Positions 34,701 to 44,234 of a stretch of 64,000 nucleotides of DNA are shown here, one piece after another. The stretch's first letter is position 1. Every line of letters begins with the position of its first letter. Under the pieces are notes generated by a model. That model was given only the letters and a program-made list of their open reading frames with translations. It did not search any database and was not told the DNA's origin. The position numbers were made by a program, and so were the translations under genes. The DNA lies in the NCBI GenBank assembly GCA_950097015.1, contig CATNEN010000024.1, forward strand, positions 1,741,501 to 1,805,500, written 5' to 3'. Origin of the DNA: Macrostomum hystrix (lineage: Eukaryota; Platyhelminthes; Macrostomidae).

Positions 34701-35136
34701 GGTCGGACGCGAATTCTGGCGCAGGCGACGGCGGCACCGTCTGGGGGAGCTGAATGAGGCCGTCGGCTAAACTGGAAGTCGCGGATGATGAGGCTGGCAT
34801 GAAGAAGGCGCGATTAGCCAGGAATGCGGCATTTCTTTTCTGTTGATCCACCTGCTGCTGCTCATGCTGCTGCAATTCGCTGCCCGGGCTGTGCATAGCC
34901 ACGTACGGCATCGGTAGTTGAGGCGGCGGTAGGAGAAGTAGAGGACGCGGAGAGGCTGGCGGCGAGGCCGGTGGCGTCGGCGGCGTCAGCTTCATGAGGT
35001 CCATGTTCTGCAGCCAGCCCAGGTTGGTGAGATCAGCGTCGCCAAACGTGGGCTTCACGTCCAGCTCCGTGTCCCTTGTCGCCCAATTATGGCGCAACTT
35101 CTGCGCAAGCTGATGGCGATTCATTCCAACCTGCAT
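31727..35136 (-). CDS. FOXJ1: FoxJ1-like forkhead transcription factor
   Basis: Three exons on the minus strand: 35136-34552, 32677-32167, 32091-31727 (phases 0 and 1), 486 residues. The ATG at 35136 has an in-frame TAA three codons upstream. The forkhead domain (about residues 149-235) is split at a W-Q junction: KPPYSFSTLIFMAL in exon 1, then SAVRYNLTLNRCF and VPRRKDEAGNKGGYWRLNP in exon 2. The VPR-KDE-G-KGG(Y/F)WR wing and the N-terminal DLTNLGWLQNMD motif (~35-46) are typical of FoxJ1, the master activator of motile-cilium genes. Proline-rich (50-75) and Gln-rich linkers flank it, and the C-terminus is acidic (EEWVDG..ELDTLLGLA), like an activation domain. Oddity: the recognition helix reads SAVRYN where the family has NSIRHN, so two base-contacting residues differ. 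It could be a divergent paralogue. Intron 1 holds a SINE and an unexplained ORF. Confidence 0.87.
32733..33060 (+). mobile_element. tRNA-derived SINE, family 1 (copy 1)
   Basis: About 330 bases matching the element at 39274-39610 in reverse orientation. Shared blocks include GATTCCGCGGCGA, CCACATTTATTTGGG, CTTGTCGTGCA, AATTGCCTCCTCGCTGGCTG. It ends in an (ATT)n tail at 33025-33058. The tRNA-like head is shortened relative to copy 2 (bases between TTGCCTCTCG and ATTCCGCGG missing). It lies antisense in FoxJ1-like intron 1. Confidence 0.8.
33278..33787 (-). other. Unexplained 169-codon ORF in FoxJ1-like intron 1
   Basis: An ORF starting MAEHCLTHANYLANDFKQGI and rich in Ser, Gln and Arg. No domain, signal peptide or membrane segment recognised. 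An overlapping ORF of 141 codons runs on the other strand (33232-33657), so at least one is chance. It could be a degraded repeat or an exon of a nested gene. Confidence 0.2.
34380..34505 (+). mobile_element. SINE family 2 fragment (3' part)
   Basis: Matches the body of the element at 16873-17145: CAGTCCATGGACTGAACAG and GCCCCGTAATTGCTGTTGCT align with the blocks at about 17025 and 17062. The tRNA-like head is missing. It is in FoxJ1-like intron 1, just downstream of the exon 1 donor on that strand. Confidence 0.55.
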
Positions 35137-37230
35137 GGTTGATTAGCGGGATAATTTTGGCTGACTATTGGGCACGAGGGTATTTCTGCAGCTTAAATAT
35201 AATATAGATATATAATATATATGTAGCAGCGGCGATGGCTCTTTGTGCAAATATAATTGTTATTGAAGGACGTACAGAAGCCAAACTTTATGGAGCAAAA
35301 GTATGATAGAAATGTAGTCTAAATACCAAAATATAAATTTTCACTTTAAGTTTATACAAAGTTATCTATATAAGAAGCAAAAAGAGCATATAATCTTGCG
35401 CGTATATTGCTTGTCAGATCCGCTTAAATTGTCTGATTAATATATATGTGATAAAAGACAGTTAACAAACATGATTTGATATTCCATAATTTAGAGAAAG
35501 GAAATACATTTCTTATTTTCAACGTGCAAACTAATAAGGCACTTGATAAAGCTTGTATAAGATTAAAATATTTCAACTCGAGCAAGCTAAATGCCATAAA
35601 TAGTGCTGCTAATTTTATTTTCTATTTGCTTGAAAAAATGTCTCAGGACTCAGGATGAACTTATCATCGGTGCATTAATTTTAACTATACATACGAGAGT
35701 TGCAAAGATGATTTTATGTATGAATGCATATGAAATAGCATTTACGTAAATAGTTTTTGGTAGTTCGATAAAAAACTATTTAACATAATAAACTATTTTT
35801 TATAATAAATAAAAAATTCTAAATTAGTGTTTCTTTGTTCGCGACGATCGACCAAAAAACGATGCAAAAATAAAGATCACTGAATCGAATGTACATATCC
35901 TAGGTATCACCTAGTATCGTATAAGCTACTTCACAGTCTCTATAAAATCTAGAATTCCCGAAGAAAAGATGAAAACTGAAGCGGGTTAATTTTATTTTGC
36001 GCTGTCAAATCGTAAAAAATGCGTCAGATTTAAGAAATCTAAAATTCAAAATCCATTTTAAAAAGTTTTGACACAGAGTCTCTAGTGTAAACTTGGTTCT
36101 GAGAAACTCTTTCTTAAGAATAATTAGTTTGCACTTCATTCTGCTTTTCAAAAAACAAGAATTTTTTTCTGCACCGTATTTAATGCGCATTTACAATTCA
36201 ACAATAAAGTTTTGTTAGCAGTTTAAAATTCCGGGTTGAAGCTCTCACCTATCTGAACACGTTATCCTGTTGCCAACGTTATCCAATGCCACTCTAGTAT
36301 AATTGTTATACCACGGCCAAGGGCCAGTCCATGGTCTTTAGGCTTTCTAGTGCATGAATATCCTTTTCATAGGCTGTTTTGCTTGAAACGAAACATATAA
36401 TTTGTCAGATAGGAATATCGATACACGCGGCCATGACCACCATAAATCACGACATTATTAAATTACCAGTTCATTTTCTTTCCTAAAAGACTATTAATTC
36501 TAAATAGACTTACTACTTAGTGTGATTCTTACAGAAATGTTTCATGTTCAGTTCCATGTTAAAATAAAAATTTATACGGATTACTTTAGTTTCTTGGTCT
36601 AAAAATAAAGATTAGTAGACAATGCTAATTATTACGTACAAATTATTTATTCAATTGAATCATTTGTTCAGTCTTGCTCCTATCAATGCAGCTGTCTGGA
36701 ACAAATAATTTTCATGCAGGGGCTTAGGGCAGAAATGGATCTTAATCCACATGTTAGTGTACTGCATCTAGTGATTTATGTAATTTGTTCAGAATGAATT
36801 CAGTAGAATTCACGTAATAATTAAAAATTTCAAATCACACAATAAGCATTAACTTTAAACTGTACATACTGAAGAATTTTTTTAATTCCAGTAATTTTGA
36901 TTTTCAAAATCAAAAGGAGACCCGGACCATTCGACCAGAATCGATCGAATGCTTTTTTAAACAACTGTCTCTCTCTTTGTCATGTTTGTTGTTCTTATTT
37001 TCGCATTTTAATTATAACAAAAAACTTTCATTAGGCGCGCAATAATTTGCAAGCTTTATTTTCGAAATCTTTTTAAAACTATTTCGTACAGTTCAAGACA
37101 CTTTCTATCCACAGCTCCGACTATGGCAGTGAGAGAGATCGGCCGAGCGTGACAGACAGATGAATTGCTGGAGACGGAGCAATGAGAGAGGTTGAAAAAA
37201 ACCACTATCGCGGCTGGCACGCGCCGCAAC
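35137..37230. other. AT-rich intergenic region upstream of the FoxJ1-like gene
   Basis: Holds the FoxJ1-like promoter side and the kinase 3' flank. No gene, tandem array or RNA recognised. Runs of A and T are common and two short ORFs (35476-35658, 36005-36190) look random. It is one of the longest array-free stretches in the window. Confidence 0.6.
37055..37060 (-). terminator. Possible kinase polyadenylation signal
   Basis: AATAAA on the minus strand about 170 bases after the kinase stop codon; assignment by position. Confidence 0.5.
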
Positions 37231-40182
37231 CTAGTCGGGATTGTAGTCCGGGTACAGGGTCCGGACGTGCAGCGAGTCCGGTGGAGACTCGGACTCCAAC
37301 AGGCGCCAGTTCACGTCTTCGAAGTAGGGATAGCGAATGACGTCGCGGACTAACGGCCTACTGGCCGGATCTTGTCGCAGCAGGGCTTTCAGCAGCTTGG
37401 TCAGTGCCTCGTCTTGGTAGCCCGGATTGCAAGCGTCGCACAATTGAAAACACCATTCTGGTTTCGCCGAGTTGAGAAATTTATTCCACATGTGCGAGTT
37501 GGATGCGATGTAGATCTCGGCGATAAAGAAGCCAAACAGCCAGGCGTCCACTCTGCAAGTTGATGCGAGTTAGCATTGCAACGCTACACTTCAATTTCTA
37601 CTGTTAATAACTAAATCTGATCTGATGTTGAATTTAGTTATGTCAGTTTGCATTTCGGCAATTATATTCGCAAAAATTACTTGTAGTCGTTGACCTTTCC
37701 GCACAGAACCAAACACTCCGGTGGATAATACTGCATTGTGGTCACCCGCCGGTTAGGCACATAGTCTTCCATGTGAGATTTGCACTCCACAGCGAGTCCG
37801 AAGTCTGCCAACTGAGGAACACCCCGATGATCAATGAGCACATTATCCGCTTTGATGTCCTTGTGGCAGATATTGATTCTGTGCAGTCGAAATACCGCGT
37901 CAATGATGCACGAGGTGTAGTACTTAATGAAGCGGGGTGGCAGCATGCCGACGTCACGCTTGATCACCTGCAAATCAAAAACATAAATTTAATTCATTGC
38001 TGTGTGAAATTTAGCGAGTGCAGCTACAAAGACTTCTTAAATAAATATGAAGTAAAGCTCTGATTAAGTGAAAATCTGTCTTCAAATTTCAGTCAGGCTA
38101 CGATCAGTCACGTGCAGCTTAGGTTTGAGAGGGATTCCCCAAAAACCAATCTAAAAATAGGAACAGCTCAACCTTCGATTTGGTCAATTAAAGTTAATAA
38201 ATTAAAGGGGATATTAGAGTCCACCTCCGACAAGGAAAGAAAATATTAAAATATTTATATTTAAGAAGGGGTGACAGGCGGGTAACGCGTTAAGTTTCCC
38301 ATTCTTGCTGTACAATTATCGTCCACGAGGGCCGACATCCAAGACATACAGTGATAGTGTACAGTGTCTATCAACCAATGTCAGGCAGATGTAGGCAACC
38401 TGTGTGTGTGCCTTAATACTTAACCATGTGCATATGTGCGGTAAAATGACTCAAAGGTCAAGGAACGAATACCCAAAACTAGCTGCGTCTCTGACTGACT
38501 GTCTCTAAAATATGCGTCTGCCCACTGTTTAATATTTTATTGATGATTCTGAAAAAATCTGTGATTGATAGGTTTAGGCCGAATTTCGACCGATAAAAAA
38601 CTAGCAGAATTTTTTATGAATAAGCGAATAATTCACCTTAAGCGAAGAGTGCTTAGCCTTGTACATAACGGAGATAAAGAACTTGTCCGTCATGTAGTAG
38701 ACAAGCAGGTGCGATATGAATCTGGACTCGCGCTGTGCAACGACCTGCAGATCAGCCTTCAATTGGTATCGCTCCATCCGAGCCTTGCAGGAGCTGTGCA
38801 TGCACACCTTCATGGCCAGGCTGGACGAATGCTGGCGACGTCGAACGAACAGAACAAAGCCCTGGCCTGCAGAACCAGGTGGCGGAGGAGTTGCTACATG
38901 TGTATTTACTACTAATAAGTTTTTTATGGCATGCAAATACTACTTTGATTTGTTCGTCTACATTGCTTTGATGAGGCCTGTTCGCGGGCAGCTATATCAG
39001 ATAGATAGATGAACGGTCAGTGTCACACCCGCAGCTATTGCCCATGCAGCGCTTCTAAAGGCTTGTACCATTTTTTAGCTGGGTGAATTGAAGCATTAGG
39101 GACAGACATTGTTAGATTCTGAGCCCTCGGTCAGAAGTCCAGAGGGTTTCTTCATTTTAAAACTACTAAAAAACTGATCGAACGAAGCAGAAATGTAATC
39201 AGTGCTTTTCTCCAGGTAAGTGCATCAGAATTCCCTGACAGCAGGCGTATAATGTTCCAGAAAAGTGTTTTTTTATAATAATAATTAAAGGAGGGCTGTG
39301 GGAAATCGCACATTATTTGATGACACTATAGACCTGCAGCCAGCGAGGAGGCAATTCTACCCATTTCACTGACTCCTGTACTCAGATACCGTACGCTCAC
39401 ACAGGTGTGTACATCTGCCCTGAATTTCGCAGCGTTAGGCAGCGTACATCACTGTGCGTTGGAGGTTGGCCCTCAGGGGCGTAAACTGCACGACAAGCCC
39501 CCTTCCGCTCCGCGGCTGCGCCCCAAATAAATGTGGCCTCGCCGCGGAATCGAGCTTAGGGACATCGGCGCGAGAGGCAAACGCGTCAACCGCTCAGCCA
39601 CCGAACCTCGAATAATGCGTCTATTCGTCTATAGTCAATAGTGGGTTTGGCGACGGGGATTAGTGCCTCCAGATTCTTCATTCAGTATTAATTCAGTACC
39701 TTCATGACTCAATCCAGCTCACCTCCGACAAATATCCTTCGATCTTTCCGCTGGAGAACATACTCAGGCATTTGCCACTTCTTTGCCCCGTCCGCGTACT
39801 TGACTGCGTCGGACACCACCTCGGAGAACAGGTCGTTAATATCAAGTGTGCTAACAACCTTCATAAACTCCTTTTTTTCCATGTTGGCCCAGTCGATCTT
39901 GAGGTTGTGATTATTGGCGTCGCCATTGTGAATCGCCCTCTGGACGGCAGTGGTCTTTTCTAATTCGTCGGAGACGGCCGCATTGTGCGAGAAGCTGAAA
40001 CAGATGCCGAAGTCGGAGCTGCCCTTGCAGGCGAATTCCAATGCGGGGTCGGCTGACACTTCCCTTTGCAGGACTAGGGCGCTGGTGCTAACGCAGTCCT
40101 CAGTTTCCTGCTGGGTGTTGTCAGCGACAGAAGCAGTGAGCTCGTTAACACAGATCAGCTCATCATGTGGGCCGCGACGCAT
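37231..40182 (-). CDS. Divergent AGC-type (GRK-like) protein kinase
   Basis: Four minus-strand exons: 40182-39723, 38866-38637, 37967-37681, 37552-37231, phases 1, 0, 2, 432 residues; stop TAG at 37231. The splice joins restore a glycine loop across exons 1-2 (FVGGQGFV, ~150-158). The catalytic Lys follows in LAMKV (~173). Exon 3 holds HKDIKADNVLID (catalytic Asp ~267, HRD changed to HKD) and ADFGLAV (DFG ~285-287). The activation segment ends YYPPECL (PPE for APE). Exon 4 has DAWLFG. The C-terminal YFEDVNWRLLE..PP resembles the AGC tail, and ESRF-x-L-x-YY-TDK resembles GRK N-lobes. It should phosphorylate Ser/Thr if active. The N-terminal ~150 residues show no clear RGS domain. Family is inferred; it may be a lineage-specific kinase. 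Intron 1 carries a SINE. Confidence 0.75.
39274..39610 (-). mobile_element. tRNA-derived SINE, family 1 (copy 2, fuller)
   Basis: Read on the minus strand: A box TGGCTGAGCGG (39600-39590), B box AGCTCGATTCC (39556-39546), ~250-base body shared with 32733-33060, and an ATT-rich tail near 39275-39290. The head looks like a class II (Leu/Ser-type) tRNA. It sits in kinase intron 1 in the sense orientation. Confidence 0.82.
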
Positions 40183-41061
40183 TATACTTTTAATCGCGGA
40201 TGCGCCCTCGCTCGATCCAGAATCAAGATCGTGGCTAGGCGTTAATTTTTAGATCTTTCGATGTTTGAGCTACGGGTCTGACTGCATGCTCAGCTGGCTA
40301 AATAAGTAGCTGCCAAACCTTTACATCTACTGCGCCTAGAACCAACTCGGGTCAATAGTTGCAAAAACCTGCGCAAGTACTTGCATTAAGTTAAGTGGCC
40401 AATTCAGGCGGAAGCTAAATTGCGACGAATTTCTACCATAGACGATTTAGAAGACAGTAGTTGTGCGCTTTCATGTGGCTTTGGCTATTCGTTTTAATTT
40501 TACACTTTACAAGAAGAAAAACAAAAATTTTTAAGTATGCTGTTTCCTTCTACAGATGAAAAATAACTCACTAGGGCAGTTATAACGATCTTGACATAAA
40601 AACGTTTGTTAAAGTAGTCTTTTCTTGATTGATCGGGACAAAAAGCCTTTGACTATACTATCAGTAACATATTCAGGAATTTGAATGCACGTGCATGTTA
40701 CTTATCGCAAAAGTGTTCCTAAATTTTTGTTTATGGCCTGATGAGATGGAATTTTATAAAAACTAAAAAACGGACAAATTATATAGTTTTTTTAATTGTT
40801 CAAAATAATTTTTTTAAATAATTAATTTAAGCATTAGCCATTGTTTCACTTTTTAGTATATCTTGTATTGTCGTATTCTATTCTCATAGTAAAAGTATGC
40901 CGATATGTAGCGAAATAAATGTAACCGAGAAAGGAACCCTATCCAGCCTTTTTGCTGTCTGGAACAAAAAATTCTACACTTCTACACATTCTCACTTCTT
41001 TCATTAAAAAGGAACGGTGAAAAAATGAAGAATTGTTGATATATTGAAAAGCAAAAGAGGA

Positions 41062-41133
41062 GCCTCTAGGGAGGATCGAACTCCCGACCCCTGGTTTACT
41101 AGACCAGTGCTCTAGCCACTGAGCTATAGAGGC
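41062..41133 (-). tRNA. tRNA-Thr (anticodon AGT)
   Basis: A complete 72-base cloverleaf on the minus strand: acceptor GCCTCTA/TAGAGGC, D stem GCTC/GAGC, anticodon stem CTGGT/ACCAG with loop CTAGTAA, variable GGGTC, T stem GGGAG/CTCCC with loop TTCGATC. All stems pair perfectly. The internal A and B boxes are intact, and a TTTT terminator follows within about ten bases (plus-strand AAAA at 41054-41058), so it is probably functional. AGT reads Thr ACU codons (and ACC after A-to-I editing). No intron and no CCA encoded, as expected in a eukaryote. Confidence 0.96.
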
Positions 41134-41814
41134 GCTGGTGAACGTGGCAATAAACGAACGTACTTATACATCTTACGTTGCTGTTCTTTAAATAAGCAAA
41201 ATTTTCGAGGAAACAAGTCTCCCTAAAGCAGAACTTTGTGGTTTATTGGACAATTCGATCGGTTTTCGGATCAAAGTTAATAATTGAGTATTAATTTTGG
41301 GCCTAGTCCTAAAGCCTATCTATAAACATAGTAACCTAGCTACATCACTAGTATCACTAGCTAATGCAACCTAGCTAAATGCTAACAGCTCTGCTCTTGT
41401 GGATGTTTAGAAGCCAACTAGCAATTTTAAAAAGCTGGGTAAGTTTTTAATTTAGTAAATAATATTGAGTATTTTATTTGGTTAATAAAAATAGCTAGCT
41501 AGATACAATTAGAATAAAAACTTTCCTTTTAACAGGTCAATTTCATTGTGAGATCATCACAGACATAAAAAAGTGATCCTAGGCCTAGCCAACTAGAGCT
41601 TTCAGTATCTGCTGTCAATTTGTGGGTTAATGAGTTAACTAAAAACCTTTTTGTGAAAGCACTTCTCAGTTGCATTTTCTATGCCATACTTGCCTTAAGT
41701 GTACCTGTCTGTAATGAGTCTGTCTTAACTGACACTTCCAGTGACCACAGTGTGTCTAGATGTCCAAGTCAAATAAAATGATAGCAAATAGACCTAGCAT
41801 CTGGGATCTATCTG

Positions 41815-42330
41815 TCAAATGACTGATGGAATCTTTCAGATGACTGATGGGATCTGTCAGATGACTGATGGGATCTGTCAGATGACTGATGGAATCTTTC
41901 AGATGACTGATGGGATCTGTCAGATGACTGATGGGATCTGTCAGATGACTGATGGGATCTGTCAGATGACTGATGGGATCTGTCAGATGACTGATGGAAT
42001 CTTTCAGATGACTGATGGGATCTGTCAGATGACTGATGGGATCTGTCAGATGACTGATGGGATCTGTCAGATGACTGATGGGATCTGTCAGATGACTGAT
42101 GGAATCTTTCAGATGACTGATGGGATCTGTCAGATGACTGATGGGATCTGTCAGATGACTGATGGGATCTGTCAGATGACTGATGGGATCTGTCAGATGA
42201 CTGATGGGATCTGTCAGATGACTGATGGGATCTGTCAGATGACTGATGGGATCTGTCAGATGACTGATGGGATCTGTCAGATGACTGATGGGATCTGTCA
42301 GATGACTGATGGAATCTGTCAGAGACAAAT
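41815..42330. repeat. 21-bp minisatellite
   Basis: About 25 copies of GACTGATGGGATCTGTCAGA plus one base, with a recurring GGAATCTTTC variant. Open on both strands because the unit is a multiple of three. It is upstream of the first recognised TMEM134-like exon. Confidence 0.93.
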
Positions 42331-42729
42331 AATAGGATCTGTCAGATGAATTATGGGATCTGTCGGAGACAACTGATAGGATCTGTCAGATGGATTATGG
42401 GATCTGTCAGAGAGTAGCCTAACCAACGAGATCTAAAGTTTGATCCCTCAGAATCCTTCCCTATGGGGATTTGAGGAAGCAAGCCAATCATGGTATTGAT
42501 GAGGTCATGAGGTGCTGACTGATGGAATCTGTCAGAGACAAATAATAGGATCTGTCAGATGAATTATGGGATCTGTCGGAGACAACTGATAGGATCTGTC
42601 AGATGGATTATGGGATCTGTCAGAGAGTAGCCTAACCAACGAGATCTAAAGTTTGATCCCTCAGAATCCTTCCCTATGGGGATTTGAGGAAGCAAGCCAA
42701 TCATGGTATTGATGAGGTCATGAGGTGCT
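42304..42729. repeat. Tandem 213-bp direct duplication
   Basis: 42304-42516 and 42517-42729 appear identical base for base. Each begins with the last degenerate units of the 21-bp array and ends ...GAGGTCATGAGGTGCT. The lack of differences implies a recent event or an assembly artefact. Confidence 0.85.
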
Positions 42730-42766
42730 TACATAAAACCAAATGCTAATTGACTTATCGTTTTAG

Positions 42767-44234
42767 CTGGCTTTCACACCCGGACATTCAAAGGCACAGG
42801 CGGCTGATATTCTTTTCTACATTCTTCTGCCTATTTGGAATCCGTAAGCCAGGTTTATGTTAATTATTTGAAGTTTTAGGCTTATCTAAATTAGTCAATT
42901 GACACATTCAGAGACAGCCGTTTCTCTCTGACCGCCCATTGAGTAGTGCTCATCTCTGCAGGCCTAATCCACATCATTCCTAGACAGGAAGCGCTGTTCA
43001 GCATCGTTTTCATACTTGGCGGCCTTGTAATCTTCATTCCAGGAAGTAAGCAGCTTGATTAATGCCGTTTTACGAGTAGTTGTGGATTCTGAAAATAAAT
43101 GTCGCGATCCTACTTTGGGATTTAGAAAAGTTTAGGATACTACGTGGGTATTTCGAAGGCCCACAAGTTTCTTTTTTCTGTATCCCCAAAAATATTGAAC
43201 CAATTGCCCTGAATTTTTGACGAAACAACTTCCAGAATCTGAAAACATCGACATCGTCGAGATATTCAATGATTCTCGTCCGGGTGTCCGGTGGCAAAAA
43301 CCACCAATAAAGACAAGTTTTCTGCTCACAAAATCTCATCATGTAGCCATGCCGGCTATTATTGCAGATTATGTCGTATTGATTATATTGTTAATTATTA
43401 CATTATATTTAATATTTGAAATGGGCCCGTTGTCTTTCCCCAGGAGAAAAATGATATTTTCGAGGGTCACTCAGAAAGTCTTTAGCCTGGGTATGATCCA
43501 CGCGTCGCTATGGTTTGAAATTGTCTATGGTGAAGATCAACTTAAAAAAGCCTCACAGCTAAATTTTCAAATAAAAGTAGCCAACTTTGAGTCCACTGCA
43601 GCAGGCTAAAGTCAGTTCACCCCTTTCGTGAATCAATTTCATCAGGAAGCTAGAAAATCGTGACTTCATGGCTATGATGAACTTACATTTCAAACAAGGC
43701 AAGTCGCCGGCTGAGTCATTCTAAAATTTTTAAGATGTTTTTAGTCATCCGTGTCCCTCATATGTACCGTTAAAGAGTTGGCATATGAGTTCAGAGAGGT
43801 CATCGGGGAGCTCCGAGATGAGGATTGGCGGCAGTGCTTCGGCAGTTGGTTCCACAGGATGCAAGCCTGTATCAGTGCTGGGGGAGAGTACTTTGAGCAG
43901 TTGTAATAGTTTTTTAGTTGTTACGTAACTGTTTTCTCGTTAGGACCGAGGACTTTCTGAGTGACCATTGTATTAGTAATTTTTTTACTGTGTACTTATA
44001 AATGTGTACTTATAAATGTGTACTTATAAATGTGTACTTATAAATGTGTACTTATAAATGTGTACTAATAAATGTGTACTTATAAATGTGTACTAATAAA
44101 TGTGTACTTATTTGAAGTTTCATTGCCAGCTATTCAACACCGCCTGCACCCAAGTCTACTACTTGGTTTACGTTATTCGAGCTTATCTGGGCCACAGCGG
44201 CTACTCGTTCGATCACCTGCCCTCCATGAGTTAA
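42767..44234 (+). CDS. TMEM134/TMEM230-family (DUF872) membrane protein, 3' part
   Basis: Three short exons found by splice signals and phase: 42767-42843, 42962-43045, 44155-44234 (stop TAA 44232-44234). Together they encode about 79 residues: HPDIQRHRRLIFFSTFFCLF then a first hydrophobic segment, a short loop, a second hydrophobic segment ending GGLVIFIPG, and after the last splice IYYLVYVIRAYLGHSGYSFD with an HLP ending. The order RR..two TM helices..(V/L)-F-(I/L)-PG-x-Y-x..G-x-GY-F is the hallmark of the TMEM134/TMEM230 family of small endomembrane proteins; TMEM230 is linked to vesicle trafficking, and the role of this homologue is unknown. The incoming phase is 2, so at least one upstream coding exon is missing from my model. 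The last acceptor (CCCAAG) is weak in its -3 base. Confidence 0.72.
43130..43215 (-). repeat. Dispersed repeat (copy 2)
   Basis: Matches the repeat at 30110-30225, best over 43145-43208. It lies inside the last TMEM134-like intron. ORFs around it (43070-43342 -, 43217-43609 +) have no recognisable domain. Confidence 0.45.
43995..44112. repeat. 14-bp minisatellite in TMEM134-like intron
   Basis: About eight copies of TGTGTACTTATAAA, ending about 45 bases before the last exon's 3' splice site. Confidence 0.9.

Larger units (their letters stand above)
40183..42766. other. Region between divergent genes
   Basis: Lies between the kinase start (-) and the first visible TMEM134-like exon (+). It holds the tRNA-Thr gene, AT-rich sequence, the 21-bp array and a 213-bp duplication. 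The N-terminal exon or exons of the TMEM134-like gene should lie here but I could not recognise them; they may be very short. Confidence 0.5.

Noticed and set aside
41815-42330. Hammerhead ribozyme repeat, because units contain CTGATG
   Set aside because: The conserved CTGATGA...GAAA core and flanking stems are not present in the unit.
41756-42349. 190- and 176-codon ORFs on opposite strands
   Set aside because: Both are translations of the 21-bp repeat.
43217-43609. 130-codon ORF (+) as an exon of the TMEM134-like gene
   Set aside because: Splicing to 43376 would give a hydrophobic run lacking the family's G-x-GY-F ending; the exon at 44155 supplies that ending in phase.
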